Below, piece by piece: positions 1 through 9,266 of a stretch of DNA of 64,000 bases. Below the pieces are notes generated by a model. It saw nothing but the letters and a program-made list of their open reading frames with translations. It ran no database searches and was not told the origin of the DNA. Both the position numbers and the translations under genes were made by a program. How positions within the stretch are numbered: the first letter of the stretch is position 1; every line of letters starts with the position of its first letter. Source of the DNA: CAVYGN01 sp964413265 (GTDB lineage: Bacteria; Spirochaetota; Brevinematia; Brevinematales; JAOACQ01); the NCBI GenBank assembly GCA_964413265.1, contig CAYPRX010000106.1, forward strand, positions 1-64,000, read 5' to 3'.

Positions 1-1049
1 TTACTGAATTAAAGTCATCGGGTGAAACAAACAGCCCTCAGGTTGTGGAAGCTCTTCAGGGTATAGGGGACTGCCAGAGAGAGCAGTTATATTTTGAAGA
101 AGCAATACCCTATTTTAAGGATATACTGAAGCTCGATAAGGATAATAAGAAGGCGCTGCTAGGATTAGCTGATAGCTACAGGGGTTTAAAAGATTGGGAC
201 AAGGCTCTGGAATTCTGGTTTGAAGTTCTGAAAATTGATCCAAATGATTATCTTGTTACGACAAGGATAGCTGATGCTTATAGGAAAAAAAACGATTATA
301 TAAACGCGGAGAAATATTATCTGATGTCACTTGATATGAATCCGAAAAATAAATTTGCACTTATGGGTATAGGTGATCTTTATTATAAAAACAAGAAGTT
401 TAACAAAGCGCTTGAATACTGGAAAACTCTTCTTGAAATAAACCCGAAATTTATAAACATTCTTACCATGGTCGGTAATATTTACAGGACATGGAAACAA
501 TTCGACAAGGCTATCGGGTACTATCAGAAGGCTATTGAAATAGACAGGAATAATTTTTATGCGCTTTACGGTATAGCAGATTCTCTTCGCGGCAAGAAAA
601 GCTTCAGGGACGCAATAAAATACTGGAAGAAAATTTTATCTAAAGAACCGAATAATGACAGAATACAGACAAGACTGGCGGATTGTTACCTGAAGATAGG
701 AAAAATTGATGAGGCAGAAAAAATCTACCTGGAAGTTATGGCAACAACATCCAATAAATATACCATGATTGGTCTTATTAGAATTCATATAGAAAGAAAG
801 GAATGGGATATGGCCATTGATATGAGCAACGATTACCTCAAAAAAAATCCTAATGATGCAAGAGTCGTCCTTTTACTGGCTAAAATATACGAGGATACTG
901 GCCAGCGTGAAAAAACTGCTGAAGTCTATGAAAAATACAGCGCAGTCTTCAATGATAAGAAGGAATTTACTTCTAAACTTGCATCATCGACTATAGAGAG
1001 TTTTCAAAATGACATAGGAGAATATACCGAATATGACCATGAAAAATAG
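1..1049 (+). CDS. TPR-repeat protein (5' end outside window)
   Basis: The frame is open from the first bases of the window, so the gene starts upstream; a GTG at 45 is only an internal codon. The visible part, about 349 residues, is almost entirely tetratricopeptide repeats of 34 residues: phrases such as A-x-x-Y-Y-x-x-x-L-x-x-x-P-x-N recur about nine times. TPR arrays are protein-docking scaffolds. No enzymatic domain is visible. The last 17 bases overlap the start of the next gene, which suggests translational coupling. The particular partner cannot be read from the sequence. Confidence 0.85.
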   Translation, partial: TELKSSGETNSPQVVEALQGIGDCQREQLYFEEAIPYFKDILKLDKDNKKALLGLADSYRGLKDWDKALEFWFEVLKIDPNDYLVTTRIADAYRKKNDYINAEKYYLMSLDMNPKNKFALMGIGDLYYKNKKFNKALEYWKTLLEINPKFINILTMVGNIYRTWKQFDKAIGYYQKAIEIDRNNFYALYGIADSLRGKKSFRDAIKYWKKILSKEPNNDRIQTRLADCYLKIGKIDEAEKIYLEVMATTSNKYTMIGLIRIHIERKEWDMAIDMSNDYLKKNPNDARVVLLLAKIYEDTGQREKTAEVYEKYSAVFNDKKEFTSKLASSTIESFQNDIGEYTEYDHEK

Positions 1050-1620
1050 AAGCTATGCATTCTTTCTTCAGGTATTTTTATTATTACTGCCTGTCGGTGC
1101 TTCTTACTGTGTTCATATACCTGATGTGCTTTATTTTCCGGTGGTTCCTAATTACAGCGAAAGCCTTGTATCTGACAAGAGCAATGCTATAGATATTTCC
1201 TTGAAAATAGAAATTCCGAGAACAAGTGAGACTATCGATAAATTTATACTGAACTGGCTTGTTATTATGAAATTATCCAATGAAAAGTTTATCTACTCTA
1301 TACGCATGTTCCTGTTAACCAATGGCAATATTTATTTGAGTGAAATGAGAGATGGAGCCTACGAGAGAACCTTTCCATCCATGCCTGATATACTTCCATC
1401 TGCTCCGGTATTTAACAAAACCTTCGAAATCGGCGAAAACATGTCTTTTAAACTTATCAAATATTACAATAAATTCAGCGATCCATTCATGGATAAGTCT
1501 TATTACAATGTGATCAGTGGGGAACTTAAGCTTCTGGATCAAGCCTGTCAGATTTTCTTTTCCAAGGATAATGGTATTATAATGATTAAGACCGGAGAAG
1601 AAACTTTTCTTGTGAGGTAG
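1033..1620 (+). CDS. small exported protein of unknown function
   Basis: A 195-residue protein starting inside the end of the TPR gene (ATG at 1033; a second ATG two codons later is equally possible). Residues about 5-25 form a hydrophobic signal-peptide-like segment, so the product probably enters the periplasm or outer envelope. The rest is a mix of beta-strand-like stretches with aromatic residues, reminiscent in length and texture of LolA-like or outer-membrane-lipoprotein-type folds, but no diagnostic motif was found. I do not recognise the family. The overlap with the TPR gene and the 46-base gap to the DnaE-like gene suggest one transcription unit. Confidence 0.7.
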   Translation: MTMKNRSYAFFLQVFLLLLPVGASYCVHIPDVLYFPVVPNYSESLVSDKSNAIDISLKIEIPRTSETIDKFILNWLVIMKLSNEKFIYSIRMFLLTNGNIYLSEMRDGAYERTFPSMPDILPSAPVFNKTFEIGENMSFKLIKYYNKFSDPFMDKSYYNVISGELKLLDQACQIFFSKDNGIIMIKTGEETFLVR

Positions 1621-1666
1621 AATTATGCGCATGAGGGGCGGCATCCCCGTAATCGATTAGGAAATA

Positions 1667-4534
1667 ATGGGTTTTATTAATTTTCATGTCCACAGTGAAT
1701 ATTCCCTTTGTTCCTCCTTCCTGACAATTGACGATATAACTAGATATTCGGCTGAAAACGGTTTCGACGGATGCTGCGTTACTGATACGAATTGCATAAA
1801 AGGTTTTATTGAGCTATCCTCCAGGTCGGTAAAATATAATTTAAAACCGGTTTTCGGTTGCCAGATTATCGTTAAAGGTTTAAGCGGGAGGGGACATTAC
1901 CCTTTACTTCTTATTGCACTTGAAAGGAAAGGTCTTTTAAACCTGAATGATCTTTCAGCCAGGATAGGTCTATTGAACCATGCAGGCATGTTTGATCCCA
2001 TACCCCTCAGTGTTTTATCAAACCTTCGAGAGGGACTGGCTGTACTGGCAGGTGCCGAATTTTATGCATGCAGGCATGAAAGAGTGCTTATTAAAAAAAT
2101 TTGCGAACGCTATATCGATGTATTCGGCGAGAATTTTTTTCTGGAGATCAATTACACAGGTATTGAGAAAATAGTCATTTTACGTGAAATGGTTAAAATC
2201 GCAGAGGAGAATTCGCTCCGGCCAATTGCTACCTGTGAGGCCAGATATTTAAGCAGGGACAGAGATGTTTTTAACCGGCTTTTTACAGGAACGGGTCCAT
2301 ATGATCCATCAAGGGAATGCGATTATTCTCTGAAAGGTGCTGTGGAAATAAAAAATCATTTCAAAAATCATCAGGATTACCTGGAAAATGTATCAATGCT
2401 ATTTGATATGATCGGGAATAATCTTATTGCCAGAAGCTTTCCAATGCCGGAATACAAAAACTGTTTTACTAGATTAAAAAAAATATGTGAAAAAAAACTG
2501 TCAAAATATCCTGGTGATATACAATATTCTGAGAGACTTGCAGCAGAGCTTAATTTGATCGAAGCCGGGGGGCTTTCCTCATATTTTCTTTTTGCTTATG
2601 AATTGGCATGCCTCATGAGAATCAAGGGGATCATTCAAGGACCGGGTAATGGAGTTCTGCCGTCCTCACTTGTCATGAACCTGATTGGATTTACCAAAAT
2701 TGATCCTGTAAAATATGGCCTTGTAGCCGAGTTGTTGGTTACCCCCGGGACTGATTTCCTTCTTACCCTTGAACTGGAAATATCCAGAAAAAGACAATCG
2801 CTGATATATTCTTACATAACTTCTAAATTTGGGCCCGGGCATTCTGCTTATATGACAGCAGTTATCCGGCGTCCAAGGTCTGCCGGCCTTATTGAGAGCT
2901 TGGCCAGGGGTTTTAAATATGAAACAGAGAGTATCGTTCTTGTAAGGGATAATATTTCAGAACTTGCGCCATTGTATACTGACGGCGGAAGATTCAGGTA
3001 TTCCGGCCTTACAAGTGAAGACAGCATTTACTGCCCCTTTTTCAGGGTGATTATGAAATCAGGCAGTCAGATATCAATTATTGAAGAGGGATGCAGATCT
3101 GCCGGAATAAAAACTATTGATTATGAAGATAGGGAAACATACCTGATGATAAGGGAAGGAAGGACTAATGGTATTTTCATTCTTGAGAATTTCTCTATCA
3201 GGGAATATTTAAGATCGTCGGCAGCCGATTCTATAAAAGTACTCGGTGATGTTATTGCTATTTACAGAAAGGATTCAATAAAAAATGGCACAGCATCTAA
3301 TTATATCACAAGGCGAGAGAATAACAGGAATTACGGCAGGGTTTCACCGAGGGCTCATGAAACAAATCCAATTACTTGGGATACTTACGGGTTAATTCTT
3401 TATGAGGAACAGGTCCTCCTGATAATGCATGAGGCTGCTGGGATGGATTGGGAAGGATCGATAAATTTTCTTCATGCGATCACAAATAAAAACAATAAGG
3501 CCATACTTTCATTTAAGAATGAGTTTATAAGGGGATGCATTTCTAAAGGAAGCGGGGAAGAATCGGCTTTAAGACTTTTTGGTATTCTTGTTGAAAAGGG
3601 TGGCCAGGTGGTAAAAAAATCACAAATGCTGGGTCATGCATACCTGGCTTTTTCCCTAGCTTATATCAAGGCCCATAGCCCCATCGATTTTTACCTTGCA
3701 AACCTGAATGGCAATATGTTCTCAATAGATAAACTCAACAGGATACTCATTGATCTAATGATAGAAGGACCTCCCGGGTCCGTTCTTCCAGTTGATATTA
3801 ACAGAAGCTTGAGGCGTTTCTCTAAAGAGAACGGGAAAGTTCGGGCAGGTTTGGCCGTGGTAAAGAATTTAAGCCGGGAAGTGGCGAGTGAAATTGTATC
3901 TGAGAGAAAAAGGAATGGTTTTTTCAAAGATATGCTTGATTTCTCAGTCAGGATGGTCCCTCTCGGTTTACATGAAAAAGCGCTTGAAAATCTTGTAAAA
4001 TCAGGCGCTTTCAGGGATAGTAGTTTTAAAATGGAAGAATTGCTTGCATGTGTTCAGGCTATATTCAAATTCTCCTGCCGGGAAGGCCGGGACGGGTCCC
4101 GGAGTCTTTTCAAAAGAGAGGAATTCAGTCCGGATCTCGGCTATTTCATTAAAAATTCAGGGATGATTAAAAAAAAGTTTTCTTCCATGTCAGAATTTGA
4201 GGCAACAGATGCATATATTTCGAACCATCCTTTAGACAGGATTATCGGGAGGATTGAAAATTACAGTGTTGATTATCTTGATTCCCTTCATGAACTTGCC
4301 CATGGGACATTCATTGTTTACATGTTTCAATATAAGGTAAAAGGGAAGAATTCGGCCCGCGGATTGATCTGCGACAAAAGCGGTATGACTCAGGTCGTTT
4401 TTACGCCGCCTGTTTACAGGCATTATGCCTCAATTTTAAAAAATCATACAATCTATATTTTAAAGGGAAACATTAAAAGCGGGCAGGTATTTGCAGGGGA
4501 AGTCTATCTTTTTGATGAGATAGCTGGAGGTTAG
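1667..4534 (+). CDS. DnaE-like protein with degenerate PHP and polymerase active sites
   Basis: This 955-residue protein follows the bacterial replicative polymerase alpha-subunit (DnaE, C-family) plan: PHP domain (1-200), palm and fingers (about 240-690), helix-hairpin-helix region (about 700-800) and a C-terminal OB-fold-like part (about 870-945). Recognisable relics include F-H-V-H-S-E-Y-S-L at residue 6, T-Y-G-L-I-L-Y-E-E-Q-V near 573 and Y-I-K-A-H-S-P near 665. The catalytic signatures are gone. Where DnaE has P-D-x-D-x-D-F this protein reads L-T-L-E-L-E-I (366-372). The third aspartate motif (K-x-D-F-L-G-L) is replaced by V-I-M-K-S-G-S near 461. The G-R-G-S loop reads G-N-G-V (327-330). 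PHP ligands are also changed (T-D-H to T-D-T, G-C-E to G-C-Q). It is shorter than the usual 1100-1200 residues. DNA synthesis is therefore unlikely; a structural or regulatory role is inferred. The start is ATG after an AGGAAATA site. Confidence 0.85.
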   Translation: MGFINFHVHSEYSLCSSFLTIDDITRYSAENGFDGCCVTDTNCIKGFIELSSRSVKYNLKPVFGCQIIVKGLSGRGHYPLLLIALERKGLLNLNDLSARIGLLNHAGMFDPIPLSVLSNLREGLAVLAGAEFYACRHERVLIKKICERYIDVFGENFFLEINYTGIEKIVILREMVKIAEENSLRPIATCEARYLSRDRDVFNRLFTGTGPYDPSRECDYSLKGAVEIKNHFKNHQDYLENVSMLFDMIGNNLIARSFPMPEYKNCFTRLKKICEKKLSKYPGDIQYSERLAAELNLIEAGGLSSYFLFAYELACLMRIKGIIQGPGNGVLPSSLVMNLIGFTKIDPVKYGLVAELLVTPGTDFLLTLELEISRKRQSLIYSYITSKFGPGHSAYMTAVIRRPRSAGLIESLARGFKYETESIVLVRDNISELAPLYTDGGRFRYSGLTSEDSIYCPFFRVIMKSGSQISIIEEGCRSAGIKTIDYEDRETYLMIREGRTNGIFILENFSIREYLRSSAADSIKVLGDVIAIYRKDSIKNGTASNYITRRENNRNYGRVSPRAHETNPITWDTYGLILYEEQVLLIMHEAAGMDWEGSINFLHAITNKNNKAILSFKNEFIRGCISKGSGEESALRLFGILVEKGGQVVKKSQMLGHAYLAFSLAYIKAHSPIDFYLANLNGNMFSIDKLNRILIDLMIEGPPGSVLPVDINRSLRRFSKENGKVRAGLAVVKNLSREVASEIVSERKRNGFFKDMLDFSVRMVPLGLHEKALENLVKSGAFRDSSFKMEELLACVQAIFKFSCREGRDGSRSLFKREEFSPDLGYFIKNSGMIKKKFSSMSEFEATDAYISNHPLDRIIGRIENYSVDYLDSLHELAHGTFIVYMFQYKVKGKNSARGLICDKSGMTQVVFTPPVYRHYASILKNHTIYILKGNIKSGQVFAGEVYLFDEIAGG

Positions 4535-4574
4535 ACAGGGAGTTAGTGAACCTCTTTTATTCATAAGCAAAATA

Positions 4575-4603
4575 TTGACATAATTTCCGGTGTCGTTTAA
4601 AAT
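4575..4603 (+). promoter_or_regulatory. sigma70-type promoter of the rimP-nusA-infB operon
   Basis: TTGACA at 4575-4580, a 17-base spacer and TAAAAT at 4598-4603. Transcription would begin near 4610, just ahead of the leader hairpin and about 65 bases before the rimP start. Confidence 0.65.
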
Positions 4604-4632
4604 TATACTGTGATTGGATGAGGATGATAATG

Positions 4633-4661
4633 AGGAGTCGGATAATCCGGCTCCTTTTTTT
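4633..4661 (+). terminator. terminator-like leader hairpin upstream of rimP
   Basis: Bases 4633-4642 pair with 4646-4655 (ten pairs, one G-T wobble, three-base loop), followed by seven T. This is a textbook intrinsic-terminator shape, but it lies between the promoter and the first gene. Comparable short hairpin leaders are known before rimP/nusA operons in other bacteria (Rfam has a rimP-leader family); here it probably acts as an attenuator on the operon, perhaps sensed by NusA itself. Confidence 0.65.
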
Positions 4662-4676
4662 AATTCGGATAAATAT

Positions 4677-5150
4677 ATGAAGGATAAAATATTAGATCTT
4701 ACAGAAGATACAATCACAACTTTCGGGTTTATATTAGTGGATGCGAAGATTCTTCCATCAAAGAACGGAATGACCCTCAAAGCTGTCATATACAGGAAAG
4801 GAGAAGATGTATCGATGGATGACTGTGCCAGGTTGTCCAATGTACTGCTGCGAAGACTTGATGTTGAGGTAGCGCATTTTTCTGAAAACTATGACCTGAT
4901 TGTTGAATCGCCGGGAGCTGATAGAAGGATAACTTCACTTCGAGAATTAGGAATTTTTCAGGATAGAGAGATGATATTTACACTTAAAAATCCTTCTTTT
5001 TTCGGCCTTAAGGAAAATGTAATACAAGGCCGGGTTACCAGGCTTTCAGGAGAAACAATAGAATTTTCATCTGAAAGGGGCACTTATAATATGGAGTGGA
5101 GTGACGTAGCAGGAGCTAAATTGTATTTTAATATTAAGAATTATCTATAG
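4677..5150 (+). CDS. rimP: ribosome maturation factor RimP
   Basis: RimP assists late assembly of the 30S ribosomal subunit. From the ATG at 4677 the protein is 157 residues, matching the family length of about 150. The N-terminal domain shows the conserved run V-S-M-D-D-C-A-R-L-S, then Y-D-L-I-V-E-S-P-G-A-D-R; the C-terminal part is an Sm-like beta barrel. A longer frame opens with TTG at 4614, but that start would sit at the predicted transcription start and would translate the leader hairpin, so I reject it. It is followed after 14 bases by nusA, the near-universal neighbour. Confidence 0.9.
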   Translation: MKDKILDLTEDTITTFGFILVDAKILPSKNGMTLKAVIYRKGEDVSMDDCARLSNVLLRRLDVEVAHFSENYDLIVESPGADRRITSLRELGIFQDREMIFTLKNPSFFGLKENVIQGRVTRLSGETIEFSSERGTYNMEWSDVAGAKLYFNIKNYL

Positions 5151-5164
5151 GTGGAGGAAGTTCA

Positions 5165-6526
5165 ATGGCAATAGTGGATTATATAACAGAATTCGCCAGA
5201 GAGAATAAAATATCCAAGGACCTGGCGACGCAGATTTTACGAGAAGCAATGATAAGCGTTTATAAAAGAAAATTCGGGAAGGAATATGAAAATGTTGAAA
5301 TTGAGATGGATAAAAAGCTTTCCATCAACCAGATAAAAGAAATTTCAGACAATGTGGAGAACGAAATAACCCAGATAAGTGCGGAAAATGCTAAAAACTA
5401 CACGAAAAAGAAGGCTCTAGAACCAGGCGATAAGGTAAAGATACCCCTGCCAATTGAAACCTTCGGGCGACAGATAGCACAAATTGTTAAACAGATATTA
5501 AAGCAGAAGGTTAACGAAATACAGAAAGATATAATATACAACGAATTCAAGGGAAAAGTCGGCGAAATCGTTGTAGGTAAGGTCAAATCGAGAATGGAAG
5601 GCAGAAACAGCGGGTATTTTGTAGCCATTGAACCGAAGGAAGCTGAAGCCTTTCTTCCAGCCGAAGAAACTATTCCGGATGAGATTTTCGAAAGAGGTGA
5701 TTTTCTTAAGGCTCTTCTTCTTCAGGTTAACGAGGTTTCAAGCAGGGAAGAATCCCAGCTTATCCTTTCGAGGGCCAGCGAAGATTTTGCCAGGCAGCTT
5801 CTGAGGGCAAACATTCCGGAGATTTCAGATGGTACTTTTGTAATTCGTGCAATAGCAAGAAAAGCAGGAGAAGTTACAAAAGTGGTCCTCTATTCAAATG
5901 TTGATTCGATTGACCCTGTCAGCGTAACAATTGGCAAGCAGGGTTCCAGGATAAAACCGATAAGAGCAGAACTGGGATCTGAAAGGATCGAGATCATAAG
6001 GGCTAATGATGATCCCAAGATTCTTATCAAAAATGTAATCATGGCTTCCAGGGTCTTAAAAAACAGGATCGCTGAGGTCTATCATATTGATCTGAATAGT
6101 GAAACTAAAGAATCGTTAGTTGTTGTACCAAACGAATTTGTTGCGCCGCTTATAGGCAAAAAGGGGGTTCATCAGCGTATGCTGGAAAAGATAACTGGCT
6201 GGCGTATACGTTTTGTTCCTTTTTCAGATTATGAGATTAAGATCGCTGAGAAGCAGAAAGAAGTCGATCAGATACTGGGTATTACAGGGAACGAGGAAGT
6301 AGAGTTCATTGAAGAAGAGCAGATCCCGATTTCAATGCTTCCATTTGAACCAAGACAGGTTGAAATATTGAAAAACGCCGGCTTTGAGGATGTGGCTGAG
6401 ATAATCGAGTATTCTATTGAGGACCTTGCCCGTAAATGCGAAATAAGCCTTGACGAAGCGATGGTTATCTGGAAAGTTATAGAGGATAATGTCGATATAG
6501 AAGAGGAGATGGGCGGTAATGAATAA
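5165..6526 (+). CDS. nusA: transcription termination/antitermination factor NusA
   Basis: NusA binds RNA polymerase and nascent RNA and modulates pausing, termination and antitermination. The 453-residue protein has the N-terminal RNAP-binding domain (1-130), an S1 domain (about 138-205), and two KH domains (about 230-370), with V-T-I-G-K-Q-G-S-R-I-K and P-L-I-G-K-K-G as the GXXG loops. The C-terminal part (about 395-445) is a helix-hairpin-helix-like acidic repeat, shorter than in Escherichia coli. A strong GGTGGAGGAA site precedes the ATG. Confidence 0.96.
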   Translation: MAIVDYITEFARENKISKDLATQILREAMISVYKRKFGKEYENVEIEMDKKLSINQIKEISDNVENEITQISAENAKNYTKKKALEPGDKVKIPLPIETFGRQIAQIVKQILKQKVNEIQKDIIYNEFKGKVGEIVVGKVKSRMEGRNSGYFVAIEPKEAEAFLPAEETIPDEIFERGDFLKALLLQVNEVSSREESQLILSRASEDFARQLLRANIPEISDGTFVIRAIARKAGEVTKVVLYSNVDSIDPVSVTIGKQGSRIKPIRAELGSERIEIIRANDDPKILIKNVIMASRVLKNRIAEVYHIDLNSETKESLVVVPNEFVAPLIGKKGVHQRMLEKITGWRIRFVPFSDYEIKIAEKQKEVDQILGITGNEEVEFIEEEQIPISMLPFEPRQVEILKNAGFEDVAEIIEYSIEDLARKCEISLDEAMVIWKVIEDNVDIEEEMGGNE

Positions 6527-6558
6527 AAAGACTGCATTTTTACATAGGAGGGCTTTTT

Positions 6559-8892
6559 ATGTCTGAAGAACAAAAAAAGAAAATTATTAAAAAAATTATC
6601 AAGTTGAAAGCCCCCATTGCTGCTGATAAAAAAACCGAAGATGAAAAAACCTCACTAAAAGCGCCAGAAGTTAAATCCGCACGTGAAAAAACCCTTAAAA
6701 AGGCAAAACATGAAGACGAAACAGCGTCACAGACGCAGCAAAAGGAATCCAAAACGAGAGAAGGAGCGAAGTCGCCAGGGGCCGGCCAATCCCCGAGAAA
6801 GTTCGAATACCAGCGCTATAACAAGGACAACCGTGAGGGTGGAGGGTTCGGGCCACCTAGGCAGGGTCAACAATTCCTGAGAGAGAGGGGATCTCAGACC
6901 GCCGGGGGTGGATCTTTCAGGGAAAAGTCACCGTTCCGACAAGGTCTTCTTACGACTCCTGTCATAGAGAAAGAGCAGGCTGGAAAGGGGAAGCACAGAA
7001 GCATGTTTTTCGGAAGAGTAAGAAGCGCTGCTGAAATAAAGGAAAAGACAAAGAATAGGGAAGAGGCTATAATCCTTTCGAAGATGGAAGATTCTATCAG
7101 GAAAAAATCCAGAAAAGGTGAAGCTTCGATACCGGAATCTATAGAAATAGGTGAGGCTGTCAAAATATCAGACCTGGCCAAGAAAATGAACCTTAAAGCA
7201 AGTGAAATAATACAAAAGCTCTTAGACCTCGGATTGCAGGTCACAATCAATGATATGATCGACTCTGATACGGCTTCAATTGTGGCTTCCGAATTCAACT
7301 GCAAAGTCAATGTAAAAAGTCTTAAAGAGGAAGTACAGATAAAAGAGGAAGATGATAATGTCAAAGACCTTGAACCAAGGTCACCTGTAGTCACGATAAT
7401 GGGACATGTAGATCATGGTAAAACGAAACTACTTGACGCAATCAGGGATTCTTCCATAGCAGAGCATGAAAGCGGGGGTATTACACAGCATATAGGGGCG
7501 TACCGAGTTCATACGCCAAAGGGTGATATCACATTTATAGATACACCGGGTCATGAAGCTTTTACCGCGATGCGGGCCAGGGGTGCTAATGTAACAGATA
7601 TTGTTATTCTTGTCGTTTCAGCTGTCGATGGTGTAAAGCCGCAGACTGTAGAAGCCATTAATCATGCTAAAGCTGCCGGGGTGCCGATCATTGTAGCTGT
7701 AAACAAGATAGACCTTCCAGACGCCAGCGTCGACATGGTAAAACAGCAGTTGTCCGAATACGGCCTGATCTGGGAGGAATGGGGAGGAGAAACGATTTAT
7801 GTAAATATATCGGCTTTAAAGAAGATAGGTATCCAGGATCTGCTTGACGCTTTGTTATTACAGGCTGAGATGATGGAACTTAAAGCTGACCCTAATAAAA
7901 AGGGAGTGGGATTTATAATCGAGTCGAAAATGGATATAGGACGGGGAGCCGTAGCTACAGTCATAGTCAAAAAAGGAAGCGTCAAGATTGGAGATAATTT
8001 CGTAGTAGGTACTACTATGGGTAAAGTCCGCGGTATGTTTGATGAGAACGGCAATAAAATGAATATTGCCCTGCCTTCATACCCTGTCGAGATAATGGGC
8101 TTTGACGAAGTCCCGACAGCAGGCGATAAATTTTATGTTGTTGAAACCGAGGAAATCGCCAAATCAATCTCATCCAAAAGGCTTGATTTAAAGAGGATTG
8201 AAGAAACAGCCAGCATAAAGAGGGTCCAGATTCCGGACACGATGGAAGCTATAACCTCCAAGGAAATAAAGGAATTGAAAGTCATCATAAAGGGAGACGT
8301 TCAGGGTTCGGTCGAGGCTATCAACAACATGCTTACTAAGATTGAAAATCCTGATGTTAAAGTTACTATCATCCATTCGGGGGTTGGAACTGTACTTGAA
8401 AGTGATGTTATGCTTGCAACAGCAACTGCAAACACAGCTGAAACCGGTGTTATTATACTTGCATTCAGGGTTCGTGTAGATTTAATTGCGAAGGAAAAGG
8501 CCGAATCTGAAGGGATAAGCATTAAGAGATTTACGATAATATATGAATTACTTGATTTTATCGAAGGAGTTATGAAGGGCATGCACAAACCTGAAATAAT
8601 TCAAAAAACCATCGGGACAGCCGAAATCAAGGAAATTTTCAAGATAAAAGATGTGGGTAAGATAGCAGGTGGTATAGTCAAAGAGGGATTTATCAGGAAA
8701 AGTGAGAAGGTGCGCCTATTCCGCGATGGTATCCAGTACTGGGAAGGGAGGCTTAAAGACCTCAAGAGATTCAAGGATGATGTCGCAGAAGTGCAGGAAG
8801 GGTTTGAATTCGGTATTTCATTTGTTAATTATGAAAATTTCAAAAAAGGTGATATAATCGAATGTTTCACAGAAGAGGTTAAAGGAAAATAA
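6559..8892 (+). CDS. infB: translation initiation factor IF-2
   Basis: IF-2 is the GTPase that places fMet-tRNA on the 30S subunit. The 777-residue protein has a long, lysine-rich, low-complexity N-terminal region (1-200), an IF2N motif (about 205-255), and the G domain from about 277: G-H-V-D-H-G-K-T (P-loop), D-T-P-G-H-E (G3) and N-K-I-D (G4). Domains II, III and the C-terminal fMet-tRNA-binding domain follow, with G-D-V-Q-G-S-V-E-A near 581. An AGGAGGG site lies before the ATG. The stop codon shares one base with the rbfA start. Confidence 0.97.
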   Translation: MSEEQKKKIIKKIIKLKAPIAADKKTEDEKTSLKAPEVKSAREKTLKKAKHEDETASQTQQKESKTREGAKSPGAGQSPRKFEYQRYNKDNREGGGFGPPRQGQQFLRERGSQTAGGGSFREKSPFRQGLLTTPVIEKEQAGKGKHRSMFFGRVRSAAEIKEKTKNREEAIILSKMEDSIRKKSRKGEASIPESIEIGEAVKISDLAKKMNLKASEIIQKLLDLGLQVTINDMIDSDTASIVASEFNCKVNVKSLKEEVQIKEEDDNVKDLEPRSPVVTIMGHVDHGKTKLLDAIRDSSIAEHESGGITQHIGAYRVHTPKGDITFIDTPGHEAFTAMRARGANVTDIVILVVSAVDGVKPQTVEAINHAKAAGVPIIVAVNKIDLPDASVDMVKQQLSEYGLIWEEWGGETIYVNISALKKIGIQDLLDALLLQAEMMELKADPNKKGVGFIIESKMDIGRGAVATVIVKKGSVKIGDNFVVGTTMGKVRGMFDENGNKMNIALPSYPVEIMGFDEVPTAGDKFYVVETEEIAKSISSKRLDLKRIEETASIKRVQIPDTMEAITSKEIKELKVIIKGDVQGSVEAINNMLTKIENPDVKVTIIHSGVGTVLESDVMLATATANTAETGVIILAFRVRVDLIAKEKAESEGISIKRFTIIYELLDFIEGVMKGMHKPEIIQKTIGTAEIKEIFKIKDVGKIAGGIVKEGFIRKSEKVRLFRDGIQYWEGRLKDLKRFKDDVAEVQEGFEFGISFVNYENFKKGDIIECFTEEVKGK

Positions 8893-9266
8893 TGGCGAGT
8901 GGCAGGAGAATACAGAGGATCAATAAAACGCTCATGAAGGAGATCAGCGAAGTTATCATGCGGGATGTAAAAGACCCGAGGATCATTTCGCTTGTTTCAG
9001 TTATAAACGCGGATATGTCCAGTGATATGAAATCCGCAAAAATCATTGTCAGTATTTATTCAGGGAACGAAATGAACAATCTTAAAACCCTTGAGGCCCT
9101 GAACAGTGCTTCCGGTTTTATTTCTTCGATCGTGAGTAAAGCCATGCGACTGCCTTTTGCTCCACATCTGACCTTTGAAAGGACACATTCAATAGAATTA
9201 GGCGTATCCATGAATGTCAAATTAAAGGAATTGCTCAATGAGGGAGAAAAAACCGAGCTTTCCTGA
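8892..9266 (+). CDS. rbfA: ribosome-binding factor A
   Basis: RbfA is a single-KH-fold factor needed for 16S rRNA maturation and cold adaptation. The 124-residue protein carries the family's opening pattern (R-R-I-Q-R-I-N), V-K-D-P-R-I near residue 25 and the D-M-S-S-D-M-K-S-A-K-I run. It overlaps infB by one base and the DHH gene by 29 bases, so the three are probably translationally coupled. Confidence 0.94.
   Translation: MASGRRIQRINKTLMKEISEVIMRDVKDPRIISLVSVINADMSSDMKSAKIIVSIYSGNEMNNLKTLEALNSASGFISSIVSKAMRLPFAPHLTFERTHSIELGVSMNVKLKELLNEGEKTELS

Noticed and set aside
4614..4676. TTG-started extension of RimP
   Set aside because: It would begin at the predicted transcription start and translate through a terminator-like hairpin; the ATG at 4677 gives the usual family length.
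6894..7394. Minus-strand open frame of 166 codons inside infB
   Set aside because: It lies wholly antisense to a well-supported gene, has no recognisable domain or ribosome-binding site, and its composition mirrors the complementary infB codons.
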